Positions 17,115-26,026 of a stretch of DNA of 64,000 nt are shown piece by piece. Source of the DNA: Pararoseomonas sp. SCSIO 73927 (GTDB lineage: Bacteria; Pseudomonadota; Alphaproteobacteria; Acetobacterales; Acetobacteraceae); the NCBI RefSeq assembly GCF_037040815.1, contig NZ_CP146232.1, positions 5,054,001 through 5,118,000 on the forward strand, written 5' to 3'. The position numbers and the translations under genes are program-made. The stretch's first letter is position 1, and every line of letters starts with the position of its first letter. Under the pieces are notes generated by a model. That model ran no database searches, was not told where the DNA came from, and worked only from the letters and a program-made list of their open reading frames with translations.

Positions 17115-19763
17115 TCATGCCGAGAGGGCGCCGCGGATGGCGGCCAGGGCCTCGGCGGACTTGTCGCCCTCCGGGCCGCCGGCCTGGGCCATGTCGGGGC
17201 GGCCGCCGCCGCCCTTGCCTCCGACTGCGGCCGAAGCGGCGCGGACGAGGGCTACGGCGTCGGCCTTGCCCTTCGCGGCCTCGCCCACGGCGACGACGAT
17301 GCTGGCCTTGCCCTCTGCGCTGGAGACGAGGGCGACGACGTCGGCAGTGCCGCCCTTGAGGATGGCTTCGGCGAGGGACTTCAGGTCGCGGGGCGGGACT
17401 TCGCCGAGGTCGCGGAGGGCGACGCGGAGGTCTCCGATCTGCTCCGCCTCGGCCGCGGAGGCGCCGGTGGCGAGCTTGCGGCGGAGGTCGGCGATCTCGC
17501 GCTCTAGCTTGCGGCGGTCCTCGACCAGGGCGGCGATGCGGGTGGGGAGTTCGCTCGCGGGGACCTTGAGGGTGGCGGCGGCCTCGCGGAGAGTGCGCTG
17601 CTCTTCCTCGATCAGGGCGAGGGCAGTGGCGCCGGTGACGGCTTCCACGCGGCGGACGCCCGCGGAGACGGCGCTCTCACCCACGATCTTGAAGAGGCCG
17701 ATGTCGCCGGTGCGGGCGACGTGGGTGCCGCCGCAGAGCTCGAGGGAATAGACGCCGTGCTTAGCGGTGGCTTCGGGGTCGTGGCCCATGCCGACGACGC
17801 GGACCTCGTCGCCGTACTTCTCGCCGAAGAGGGCCATGGCGCCGGCCTTCACGGCCTCGTCCGGGGTCATCAGGCGGGTGGTGACCTCGCCATTCTGGCG
17901 GATGCGGGCGTTCACCTCGGCCTCGGTCCAGGCCAGGTCCTCGGGGGACATGGGGGTGGGCTGGGAGACGTCGAAGCGGAGGCGGTCCGGGGCGTTGAGG
18001 CTGCCCTTCTGGGCGACGTGGTCGCCGAGGCGGCGGCGCAGGGCCTCGTGCAGGAGGTGGGTGGCGCTGTGGTGGGCACGGATGGCGCCGCGGCGGGTGT
18101 GGTCCACCTCCGCCACCACGGGGGCGTTGGGGTGGGCGATGCCGGACTCGACCTTCCCTATGTGGATGAAGAGGCCGAGCTTCTTCTGGGTGTCGCGGAC
18201 CACGATCTCCATGTCGCCGGGGCCGCGGATGGTGCCGGTGTCGCCGACCTGGCCGCCGGATTCGGCGTAGAAGGGGGTCTGGTTGAGGACGACCTGGACT
18301 TCGGTGCCGGCGGTGGCTTCCGTGACTTCCTTGCCGTCCGCGACGATGGCGAGGATGGAGGCCTCGGCGCGCTCGGTGTTGTAGCCCTGGAATTCGGTGC
18401 CGGTGCCGAGCTTCTCCTTCAGGTCGAACCAGAGGGATTCGGTGGCGGCGTCGCCGGTGCCGGACCAGGCGGCGCGGGCGCGGCGGCGCTGTTCCTGCAT
18501 GGCCGTCTCGAAGCCCGCGGTGTCGACGGGGCGGCCCTCGGAGCGGAGGGCGTCCTGGGTGAGGTCGAGGGGGAAGCCGAAGGTGTCGTAGAGGCGGAAG
18601 GCGACCTCGCCGGAGAGGGGCTGGCCTTCGCCGAGCTTCGCCGTCTCCTCCGCGAGGAGGCCGAGGCCGCGCTCGAGGAGGCTGCGGAAGCGGGTTTCTT
18701 CGAGGCGGAGGGTTTCGGTGGTGAGGGTCTCGGCGCGGACCAGTTCGGGGTAGGCGGCGCCCATCTGGCGGATGAGGACGGGGACCAGGCGGGGGAGCAG
18801 CGGGTCCTTCGCGCCCATCATGTGGGCGTGGCGCATGGCGCGGCGGAGGATGCGGCGGAGAACGTAGCCGCGGCCCTCGTTCGAGGGGAGGACGCCTTCG
18901 GCGATGAGGAAGGCGCCGGAGCGGAGGTGGTCTGCCACCACGCGGTGGCTGGCGCGGAAGGGGCCGTCCGGGTCCTGGCCGGTGGCTTCGGCGCTGGCGA
19001 GGATGAGGGCGCGGAAGGTGTCCGTGTCGTAGTTGTCGTGGACGCCCTGGAGGATGGCGGTGAAGCGCTCCATCCCCATGCCGGTGTCGATGCTGGGACG
19101 CGGGAGGGGGCGGCGGGTGCCGGGGGGCCCTTCCTCGTACTGCATGAAGACGAGGTTCCAGATCTCGATGAAGCGGTCGCCGTCCTCATCCGGGGAGCCG
19201 GGGGGGCCGCCGGGGATCTTGTCTCCGTGGTCGTAGAAGATTTCGGAGCAGGGGCCGCAGGGGCCGGTATCGCCCATGCGCCAGAAGTTATCGGAGGTGG
19301 CGATGCGGATGATCTTCTCATCCGGGAGGCCGGCGATCTTCTTCCAGAGGTCGGCCGCGTCCTCATCCTCATGGTAGACGGTGACGAGGAGCTTTTCCTT
19401 GGGGAGGGCGAAGTCCTTCGTCAGCAGGGTCCAGGCATGGGTGATGGCCTGTTCCTTGAAGTAGTCGCCGAAGGAGAAGTTCCCGAGCATCTCGAAGAAG
19501 GTGTGGTGGCGGGCGGTGTAGCCGACGTTGTCCAGATCGTTGTGCTTGCCGCCGGCGCGGACGCATTTCTGGGCGGTGGTGGCGCGGTTGTAGGGGCGCT
19601 TTTCCGCGCCGGTGAAGACGTTCTTGAACTGCACCATGCCGGAGTTGGTGAAGAGCAGCGTGGGGTCGTTGCGGGGCACCAGCGGGCTGCTTTCCACGAC
19701 GGCGTGGCCGTTGCGGGCGAAGTAGTCCAGGAAGGTGGCGCGGACGTCGTTGCTGCTGGTCAT
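17115..19763 (-). CDS. alaS: Alanyl-tRNA synthetase
   Basis: 882 residues, normal length for bacterial AlaRS. Charges tRNA-Ala and edits mischarged Ser/Gly. The class II catalytic domain begins [20 protein letters not shown]; the editing domain has [11 protein letters not shown] and the zinc-type motif CGGTH, followed by a C-terminal coiled-coil/C-Ala part ending [11 protein letters not shown]. The ATG at 19763 matches the family start. Upstream lies a spacer full of short hairpins. Confidence 0.97.
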   Translation of the reverse strand: MTSSNDVRATFLDYFARNGHAVVESSPLVPRNDPTLLFTNSGMVQFKNVFTGAEKRPYNRATTAQKCVRAGGKHNDLDNVGYTARHHTFFEMLGNFSFGDYFKEQAITHAWTLLTKDFALPKEKLLVTVYHEDEDAADLWKKIAGLPDEKIIRIATSDNFWRMGDTGPCGPCSEIFYDHGDKIPGGPPGSPDEDGDRFIEIWNLVFMQYEEGPPGTRRPLPRPSIDTGMGMERFTAILQGVHDNYDTDTFRALILASAEATGQDPDGPFRASHRVVADHLRSGAFLIAEGVLPSNEGRGYVLRRILRRAMRHAHMMGAKDPLLPRLVPVLIRQMGAAYPELVRAETLTTETLRLEETRFRSLLERGLGLLAEETAKLGEGQPLSGEVAFRLYDTFGFPLDLTQDALRSEGRPVDTAGFETAMQEQRRRARAAWSGTGDAATESLWFDLKEKLGTGTEFQGYNTERAEASILAIVADGKEVTEATAGTEVQVVLNQTPFYAESGGQVGDTGTIRGPGDMEIVVRDTQKKLGLFIHIGKVESGIAHPNAPVVAEVDHTRRGAIRAHHSATHLLHEALRRRLGDHVAQKGSLNAPDRLRFDVSQPTPMSPEDLAWTEAEVNARIRQNGEVTTRLMTPDEAVKAGAMALFGEKYGDEVRVVGMGHDPEATAKHGVYSLELCGGTHVARTGDIGLFKIVGESAVSAGVRRVEAVTGATALALIEEEQRTLREAAATLKVPASELPTRIAALVEDRRKLEREIADLRRKLATGASAAEAEQIGDLRVALRDLGEVPPRDLKSLAEAILKGGTADVVALVSSAEGKASIVVAVGEAAKGKADAVALVRAASAAVGGKGGGGRPDMAQAGGPEGDKSAEALAAIRGALSA

Positions 19764-20090
19764 GGGGCGACTTTTATTCCGATTCCTCGCGGGAACGCGA
19801 CCGGGGCGTTTAGCCCGCGGGAGGCGGGGGAGCCAAGCCCGGCTAGGCGGAGCCTGCCGGACTGGGCTGCCCTGCCTCCCGCGAGCGGGGCGCGAAGCGC
19901 CATCGCCCGGCGGGGATGCGGCGGCCGACACCAGGGCGATGCGAAGCATCGTCCCGCCCCGCCCGCGATGCAGGGGCGTAGGGCGCGCGGGTGGGGCGGG
20001 ACAACGCTGCGCGTTGCCCTGGTAATGGGCCGGCAGTGCCGGTGGGCGATGGCGCAGGGCGCCTCGCGCTGAGACGATGCTTCGCATCGC
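19764..20090. repeat. 327-bp spacer packed with REP-like hairpins
   Basis: No gene is visible. At least five short stem-loops with 3-nt loops lie at 19889-19901, 19934-19954, 19998-20019, 20046-20067 and 20071-20092. The second, read on the minus strand, and the third share a frame: GGGAC, a 5-bp stem, a 3-nt loop, then GCCC. Their stems differ by paired changes (GATGC/GCATC versus AACGC/GCGTT), so pairing is conserved. These two are inverted relative to each other with matching flanks (CCAGGGC...GCCCTGG). A 10-bp inverted repeat, 19816-19825 with 19874-19883, adds another stem. The last hairpin touches the stop of the transposase-like ORF. The alaS promoter must also lie here. Confidence 0.7.
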
Positions 20091-20687
20091 TCAGGGCCAA
20101 CCAAACCTGACCACTCGGGGCATCGATCTGCGGCCCAGCGCCGCCTTTTCCAGCCAAGCGATGGCTTTCAGCCGGGGTTTGAGGGCCGCCAGCGCCGCCC
20201 GGGTGGTTGGAAGCCGGGTTGGGAGCGCCCTGGCGAGCATTTCGGACAAAAGGGGGTCCGGGAGGAGCCAGGGCGGGCCGTTGAGGGCGGTGCGGAGGCC
20301 GAGTTTACGGATCAGAAGGAGGAGGCGCATGCCTCCGAGGCGGGCGGCGCGGCGGGTGGCGCGGCAGATGGCGTACTCGATGGCGCGGAGAGGATGGTTA
20401 GGGGCGAGGGCCGGGTCCGCGAGGGTTTCGAGGAGGCGGTGCCAGAGGCCGGCATGGGTGAGGCGGCGGAAGTAGCGGGCGATGGTTTGGGTGTTGCCGT
20501 ATTCGGGCGGGAGGGTGCGCCAGGGGTCGCCCGGGGTGCTGGCGAGGTGGAAGATGGCGTTTATGCGGGCGCGGAGGTCGGCGATGCGGCGGCCCTGTGG
20601 GGAGCGGGGGAAGACGTAGGGGAGAAGGGCGACCCAGGCGTCGTCGGTGAGCGGAGTCCAGGGGCGGGGTGGGGTGAGGCGAGACAT
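20091..20687 (-). CDS. Transposase-derived protein: IS5-type N-terminal domain without DDE core
   Basis: 198 residues. The first about 90 residues match the DUF4096-type DNA-binding domain of IS5-family transposases: WTPLTDDAWVALLPYVF, GRRIADLRARINAIFHLA, PWRTLPPEYGN, ARYFRRLTHAGLWHRLL. The rest is Leu/Ala/Arg-rich and shows no DDE catalytic residues, so it cannot transpose by itself. The ATG at 20687 has AGGAGT seven bases upstream, so it appears expressed. No terminal inverted repeats were found around it. It could be domesticated or a decayed IS; the spacer hairpins abut its 3' end. Confidence 0.65.
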   Translation of the reverse strand: MSRLTPPRPWTPLTDDAWVALLPYVFPRSPQGRRIADLRARINAIFHLASTPGDPWRTLPPEYGNTQTIARYFRRLTHAGLWHRLLETLADPALAPNHPLRAIEYAICRATRRAARLGGMRLLLLIRKLGLRTALNGPPWLLPDPLLSEMLARALPTRLPTTRAALAALKPRLKAIAWLEKAALGRRSMPRVVRFGWP

Positions 20688-20821
20688 GGGTGGACTCCTG
20701 CCTGGAAGCCTCACTCCTATAGGTAAAAATTCATATAGTCAAGGAATTTCCGTGGCACGAGTAGCTTCTAGAAGGCGAAAATCCTCTTTGGGTTTGCGCG
20801 GAGCGCGGCTACCACTGCCGT

Positions 20822-21283
20822 CTAGGGATTGAGAAAATTGGAGTTGTTATCAAAGAACGTTTCAACCTTCGATTTCGTAAAGCTCTTATCTTCGAACCAA
20901 TAATATCTAAATGTCTTCAGCAACAAACGAGCTCCCAACTTGTCGTAATTCTGAATAGTACGCGTGAACGATAGGTCGAGGGTTAGCGATCGCTGCTCCC
21001 GACTAGATCCGACGTGCGCTGGCTGCGACTTCTTAATCACATTAAAACCAGCAAATTTCCCGTCCGGTCCAATCATGTACTGAACACAAGAGTCAGCAAT
21101 CCGAGAGGCCGGCAGTTTGATAGCCTTTGCACGTCTGCTCAGAAGCTCGGCTTCAGCAACAAGAGCACCTTTAAACGCGCCCTCCTTGTAAGCCCAAAAG
21201 AACCAGTCTGGATCACTAACAATAACTTGTGGCAAGATCTTACCTTTACCAGCCCACTTTCCGAATTTTACTTCACTCCACAT
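20822..21283 (-). CDS. Hypothetical protein with possible ExoX-C-like motif
   Basis: 153 residues. The N-terminal segment KFGKWAGKGKILP...DPDWFFWAYKEG resembles the small FGK(Y/W)xGK...DPxYLxW motif found at the C-terminus of exodeoxyribonuclease X-like proteins; this likeness is tentative. The C-terminal half is Lys/Phe-rich and unrecognised. Divergent from the dGTPase, 137 bp apart, with AT-rich codon use. Ribosome-binding site weak. Confidence 0.5.
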   Translation of the reverse strand: MWSEVKFGKWAGKGKILPQVIVSDPDWFFWAYKEGAFKGALVAEAELLSRRAKAIKLPASRIADSCVQYMIGPDGKFAGFNVIKKSQPAHVGSSREQRSLTLDLSFTRTIQNYDKLGARLLLKTFRYYWFEDKSFTKSKVETFFDNNSNFLNP

Positions 21284-21420
21284 ACAACTTCGTCCCGTTG
21301 AGAGGTGTTCCGAAATCCTCAGGATCGTTGCACAAGAATTTCCTGCAGGTCAAGCCATACACAAAATTTGCGGTAAAATCTAATGCTCTGGTACCCTAGC
21401 GGCGCCAGTAGTATCCGGAG

Positions 21421-22722
21421 ATGAATTTGCCCGAGATCAGCCCACGTGACCCTCGCCATTTCGGACGGCGCCGCATCCAAAACGATGACGCTAGACCTGG
21501 CGATGTTCGTACGCCTTACCAGCGCGACCGAGCCCGAATCATCCATTCGGCTGCTTTTCGGCGTTTGCAAGGAAAAACACAGGTAATGGGAGTTGGTGAA
21601 GGCGACTACCATCGTACGCGCCTGACCCACTCGATCGAGTGTGCCCAAATCTGCGTTGGCTTACTCGACACGCTACATCGCAGTACCCAGCAACTTCCCC
21701 CCGATGTTTCGACTTGGCTCCCTGAGCGTGACTTAGCCGAAGCAGCGTGTTTCGCTCACGACTTAGGACATCCACCATTCGGTCACGGTGGAGAGCGAGC
21801 ATTGCATTCTGAGATGGGACAGCATGGTGGCTTTGAAGGCAATGGCCAGACTCTCAGAATTATTGCACGGCTTGAAAAGTACGGGGTCAAAGGGGGTGGT
21901 ATTGATCCAACGAGAAGGTTGGTGCTCGCTGTCTTAAAGTATCCAGCACCTTATAGCGAATTCGTCTTCAATCCAATGCATCCACCAAAATGTTACTTTG
22001 ATGAGGAAAACTCCATCGTTAACTGGGCTCTCGACGGACTGTCTGAACACGATCGACTTCGATTTCCGGAGCGTTCGGTTGATGGAAAGACAAAATACAA
22101 GACGTTCGACTGTTCCCTGATGGAGATTGCGGACGACATTGCTTATGGCATTCATGACATCGAAGACATCGTTGCACGCCGTTTAGTCGATCGCGACGAA
22201 ATTTCTCACGCTCTCACCGATGCCTTTGCACAAATTGGGGGCACCCTCACATCGGGGCTTATTTCGCTGTCCGCTTCTTCTGTCGAAAGCGCACTGTACT
22301 CCAACAGCCGCGATCGAAAACAGATTGTTTCAATGCTCGTTAATGCGATGGTGACAAGCGTTAGGGTTGTTCAAGATTCAAACTTTGAGCATCCACTTTT
22401 GTCCCTTCAGGCAAAACTTGGAAGTCCCGAGGAAAAGTTGCTTGAAAAACTCAAGAAGTTCGCTTTTGAGCTGGTAGTGCGTAGAGCCAGAGTTCAACAA
22501 CTGGAACACAGAGGCCAGTGGATTGTGTCTAAGCTTTTCCAAGCTTTAAGTGCGCAACCGGAGCAGCTCATTCCTTCCAATTCATGGACTGAGGGCGAGA
22601 CTGACGCAACTCAAGAACGTCGTGTCTGCGACTATGTCGCAGGGATGACCGACGCGTACGCCGAAAAAATTTACAGCCGATTTTATTTGCCGGGATTCGG
22701 CAGTAGCAGCGATGAACTCTAG
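21421..22722 (+). CDS. dgt: dGTPase-type dNTP triphosphohydrolase
   Basis: 433 residues of the HD superfamily. Metal ligands are visible: His70 in RLTHSIE, His113-Asp114 in CFAHDLGHPPFGHGGE, and Asp238/239 in EIADDIAYGIHDIED. The N-terminal RTPYQRDRARIIHSAAFRRL is typical of deoxyguanosine triphosphohydrolases, which split dNTP to nucleoside and triphosphate. Some family members protect against phage by draining dNTPs. GGAG directly abuts the ATG at 21421, which is unusually tight spacing, so the start is less certain. Codon use is AT-rich relative to neighbours. Confidence 0.88.
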   Translation: MNLPEISPRDPRHFGRRRIQNDDARPGDVRTPYQRDRARIIHSAAFRRLQGKTQVMGVGEGDYHRTRLTHSIECAQICVGLLDTLHRSTQQLPPDVSTWLPERDLAEAACFAHDLGHPPFGHGGERALHSEMGQHGGFEGNGQTLRIIARLEKYGVKGGGIDPTRRLVLAVLKYPAPYSEFVFNPMHPPKCYFDEENSIVNWALDGLSEHDRLRFPERSVDGKTKYKTFDCSLMEIADDIAYGIHDIEDIVARRLVDRDEISHALTDAFAQIGGTLTSGLISLSASSVESALYSNSRDRKQIVSMLVNAMVTSVRVVQDSNFEHPLLSLQAKLGSPEEKLLEKLKKFAFELVVRRARVQQLEHRGQWIVSKLFQALSAQPEQLIPSNSWTEGETDATQERRVCDYVAGMTDAYAEKIYSRFYLPGFGSSSDEL

Positions 22723-22913
22723 CTTTGGAAAAGCTCAACGGTTTTATGCAAATTCACTGAGGAATGAGGCAAGCTGAAATGTAAAACTCAAGGTTGTGAC
22801 GGGAGAGCGGGCGATACGATCCCCGCTTTCTCCAAATATTGTGGCAGGCTTGGCACCTTCCTACCCCCGGCCCATCCTCTCAGTTCCCTTCCCCAGAACC
22901 GGAGCCCTCCCCC

Positions 22914-24113
22914 ATGGACGACACCGCCCGCGCCGCGATCAAGGCCCTTCAGCCCGAGCTGACCGCCATCCGCCGCGACATCCATGCCCATCCGGAGATG
23001 GGGATGGAGGAGGTGCGGACCTCCCGCCTCGTAGCCGACACCCTGCGGGGCTGGGGGCTGGAGGTGACGGAGGGCGTCGGGAAGTTCGGGGTGGTGGCGA
23101 CGCTCAAGGGGCAGCTGCCCGGGCAGCGGGCGATCGGGCTGCGGGCGGACATGGACGCGCTGGCGATCGAAGAGGCGACGGGGCTGCCGCACGCCTCCAC
23201 GGTGAAGGGCACGATGCACGCGTGCGGGCATGACGGGCACACGACGATGTTGCTGGGGGCGGCGCGGCACCTCTCGCAGAACCCGGATTTCGGGGGGACG
23301 GTGCAGTTCATCTTCCAGCCGGCGGAGGAGGGACGCGGGGGCGCCAAGGCGATGCTGGCGGACGGGTTGTTCGAGCGGTTCCCGGTGGATGCGGTGTACG
23401 GGCTGCACAATGAGCCGGGGTTGCCGGTGGGGCAGTTCGCGACGCGGACGGGGCCGGCGCTGGCGGCAGCGGACCGGTTTACCGTGACGTTCCGAGGGAC
23501 GGGCGGGCATGGCGGGGCGGCGGCGCATCTTTCGACGGACGTGACGGTGCTGCAGGCGCAGTTCGTGCTGGCGTTGCAGACCATCGTTTCCCGGAACATC
23601 GCGGCGGTGGATACGGCGGTGGTGAGCGTGGGGGCGATCCATGGCGGGTCCATGGAATCGCTGAACGTGATGCCGGCGGAGCTGGTGCTGGGGGGGACAG
23701 CGCGGAGTTATACGCCGGCTGTGCGCGACACGATCGAGCGGCGAATGGGGGAGTTGGCGCAGGCGCTGGCTTCGGCCTTCGGGTGCTCGGCGGAGGTGTC
23801 GTACCGGCGGGGGACGTCGCCGCTGGTCAACCATGCCGAGCAGACGGAGGTGGCGAAGGCCGCGGCCGGGGCGCTGGTGGGTGCCGGGAGTGTTGAGGGG
23901 GATGCGCCGCTGGTGCTGGGGGCGGAGGATTTCTCCTCCATGCTGGAGGCGCGGCCGGGGGCGTTCATGTTTATGGGGAATGGCGGGGGTGGGGCCACGA
24001 GCGAGGGGCTGCACACGCCGAATTACGACTTCAACGACGAGGCCATTCCGTATGGGGTGGGGTACTGGGTGAGCGTGGTGGAGCAGGAGTTGGGGAGCGT
24101 GGGGGCGGGGTAG
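22914..24113 (+). CDS. M20-family amidohydrolase
   Basis: 399 residues, of the hippurate hydrolase/N-acyl-amino-acid amidohydrolase type. Metal-site motifs: DIHAHPEMG, LRADMDAL, CGHDGHT and FQPAEEG; the dimerisation domain starts near FTVTFRGTGGHG. Cleaves an amide in the cytosol; the exact substrate is not readable. The ATG at 22914 begins at the usual family start. Convergent with a peptide-type binding protein, with a strong hairpin between them. Confidence 0.86.
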   Translation: MDDTARAAIKALQPELTAIRRDIHAHPEMGMEEVRTSRLVADTLRGWGLEVTEGVGKFGVVATLKGQLPGQRAIGLRADMDALAIEEATGLPHASTVKGTMHACGHDGHTTMLLGAARHLSQNPDFGGTVQFIFQPAEEGRGGAKAMLADGLFERFPVDAVYGLHNEPGLPVGQFATRTGPALAAADRFTVTFRGTGGHGGAAAHLSTDVTVLQAQFVLALQTIVSRNIAAVDTAVVSVGAIHGGSMESLNVMPAELVLGGTARSYTPAVRDTIERRMGELAQALASAFGCSAEVSYRRGTSPLVNHAEQTEVAKAAAGALVGAGSVEGDAPLVLGAEDFSSMLEARPGAFMFMGNGGGGATSEGLHTPNYDFNDEAIPYGVGYWVSVVEQELGSVGAG

Positions 24114-24183
24114 TCCCCTGCCCTATTCGTGCGGGTGTTGGCGGGTTTCCCCGGCAGCCCGTTAGAAGAAGATGATGGGGGTT

Positions 24184-24215
24184 CCAAGGGGGAAGAATTC
24201 GTTCTTCCCCCTTGG
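24184..24215. terminator. Perfect 14-bp hairpin with TTCG loop between convergent genes
   Basis: Arms 24184-24197 (CCAAGGGGGAAGAA) and 24202-24215 are perfect complements around a TTCG tetraloop. It lies between the M20 gene (ends 24113) and the binding-protein gene (ends 24221). It is likely a shared transcription-end structure; no long T tract is present. Confidence 0.75.
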
Positions 24216-24220
24216 GCATT

Positions 24221-25807
24221 TCAGGCGGGGCGCACGTCCATGGCGAGGGTCATCTCGTCGGCGCGCGGGGTGTGGGTGTAGCCCTGGCGCATGGCCCAGA
24301 TGTTCTTCTGGACGTGCAGGGGGATCCAGGCGACGTCGGCGGCGGCGATCCTTGTGGCGTCCTGCATGAGTTTTTCGCGGGCCGCGTCGTCGTTGGTGGA
24401 CATGGCCTGTTCGAGGACCTGATCGTAGCGGGGGTTGCTGTAGCCGGTGCGGTTCACGGTGCCCCAGCCCTTTTCCATGTCGCGGGTGCCGAGGAGGCCG
24501 CGGAGGCCGGAGGAGGGTTCGCCGTTGGAGTTGGCCCAGCCGCCCATGGAGACGGAGTTGTCCAGGCGGGCGACGCGCTGGGCGACGACGGCGAAGGGCA
24601 TGGTGTCGACCTTCGTGCGGATGCCGATGCGGGTCCACATCTGGCCGATGCTCTGGGCGACCTGCGCGTCGTTGATGTAGCGGTCGTTGGAGGCGAGGAG
24701 GGTGAGGGTGAAGCCGTTGGGGAGGCCGGCTTCCTGGAGGAGCTTGCGGGCCTTGTCGGCGTCGAAGGCGGTGGGCGGCAGGTCGGGGACGTGGCCATAG
24801 GCGCCGGGGGGCATGAACTGGGCGGTGGGGAGGGCGGCGCCGGCCATGATGCGGTCGGCGATGGCGGGGCGGTTGATGGCTGACGTGAGGGCTTGGCGGA
24901 CGCGGAGGTCCGTCATGGGGTTGCGGATGGGTTCACCGTTGGGGCCGGTGACGTAGGGGGATTCGGGGCGGAAGTCGGTGCGAAGGTAGACGGAGCGGAG
25001 GCTGGTGACTTCCGAGATGCGGATGCGCGCTTCGGTGCGGAGGCGGGCGAGGTCGGCGGTGGGGACGGCGTCGATGAAGGCGACGTCGCCGGCCTGGAGG
25101 GCGGCGGTGCGGGCGCCGTCGTTCGCGATGATGCGGTAGTTGACGCGCTGCCAGGCGGGCTTTTGGCCCCAGTAGGCGTCGTTGCGTTCCAGTTCCACCA
25201 CGTCGCCGCTGCGGAAGGCGATGAGGCGGTAGGGGCCGGTGCCGATGGCGTTCTTGCCGTTGTTGAAGTCGCCGGTGTTCGGGGCCTCGCCGAGGCCTCG
25301 GGGGATGATGGTGAACTGGGAGCAGTCGGCGGGGAGGAGGGGGTAGATTCCGGCGGTGCGCATGCGGATGCGGTGGGGGTCCACGACCTGCATGGACTGG
25401 ATGGCCTTGGTAAAGACGACGAAGGAGCCGGGGCTGTTCACGACCTTGGGGATGCGGTTGACGGTGTAGACCACGTCCTCCGCCGTGAAGGGGTCGCCGT
25501 TGTGAAACCTTACGCCCTGGCGGAGCTGGAATTCCCAGGTGGTTTCGTCGACGAGGCGCCAGGATTCGGCGAGGCCGGGGATGAGGCGGCCCTGGGCGTC
25601 GCGGTGGACCAGGGCGTCGAAGATGTGCTGGGCGAGGGCGTTGTTGGGGGTGAGGGTGTAGTAGTGCGGGTCCACGGAGCTGGGCGGGGCGCTGACGGCG
25701 AGGTTTAGCGTGGCGGTGCTGACGGGCTGGGCTTCGGCGGAGCGTTCTCGGAGCGTCAGGAGCGCGGGGGCGGCGGCGAGGATGAGGCGGCGGGGGATGG
25801 CGGGCAT
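24221..25807 (-). CDS. ABC transporter substrate-binding protein, family 5 (peptide/nickel type)
   Basis: 528 residues with an N-terminal signal peptide (MPAIPRRLILAAAPALLTL) and periplasmic SBP_bac_5 domain: LAESWRLVDETTWEFQLRQG and FTAEDVVYTVNRI are diagnostic. Binds peptides or similar solutes for ABC import. The ATG at 25807 has GGAGGAG upstream. No permease or ATPase gene lies alongside, so it is an orphan in this window. Confidence 0.88.
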   Translation of the reverse strand: MPAIPRRLILAAAPALLTLRERSAEAQPVSTATLNLAVSAPPSSVDPHYYTLTPNNALAQHIFDALVHRDAQGRLIPGLAESWRLVDETTWEFQLRQGVRFHNGDPFTAEDVVYTVNRIPKVVNSPGSFVVFTKAIQSMQVVDPHRIRMRTAGIYPLLPADCSQFTIIPRGLGEAPNTGDFNNGKNAIGTGPYRLIAFRSGDVVELERNDAYWGQKPAWQRVNYRIIANDGARTAALQAGDVAFIDAVPTADLARLRTEARIRISEVTSLRSVYLRTDFRPESPYVTGPNGEPIRNPMTDLRVRQALTSAINRPAIADRIMAGAALPTAQFMPPGAYGHVPDLPPTAFDADKARKLLQEAGLPNGFTLTLLASNDRYINDAQVAQSIGQMWTRIGIRTKVDTMPFAVVAQRVARLDNSVSMGGWANSNGEPSSGLRGLLGTRDMEKGWGTVNRTGYSNPRYDQVLEQAMSTNDDAAREKLMQDATRIAAADVAWIPLHVQKNIWAMRQGYTHTPRADEMTLAMDVRPA

Positions 25808-26026
25808 GCGGGGGCTCCTCCGGTGATGGCCGGGTGGTGCGGTGGCAGCTTTCCTCTTTCGTGAGCGAACCAGCGGGGGGAGCGGGGTGTCAAGCGCGCC
25901 GGGATCCGGCGCGAGAAGGTTGCGTGACGCGGGCGGGGGTGACGCTTGACAGGGATGGGGCCCCTGCCCTGCTTGGGCGGCCCTCGGGTTTGCGGGCGGG
26001 GCATGGTCTGGAAGGGTGCTGCGGGG

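Larger units (their letters stand above)
20715..22800. other. AT-richer island, probably acquired
   Basis: Composition and codon use shift sharply from the surrounding GC-rich genes: TTT, AAA, ATT and AAT codons are common. It holds an unknown minus-strand protein and a divergent dGTPase. It sits between the transposase-derived ORF and an ordinary GC-rich M20 gene. No tRNA, integrase or clear att repeat is visible at either edge. Confidence 0.65.

Noticed and set aside
17721..20072. 783-residue plus-strand frame opposite alaS
   Set aside because: Exact antisense of alaS with long Gly/Val runs; alaS motifs are intact on the other strand.
20091..20687. Active insertion sequence
   Set aside because: No DDE residues, no terminal inverted repeats and no target duplication were found around the ORF.
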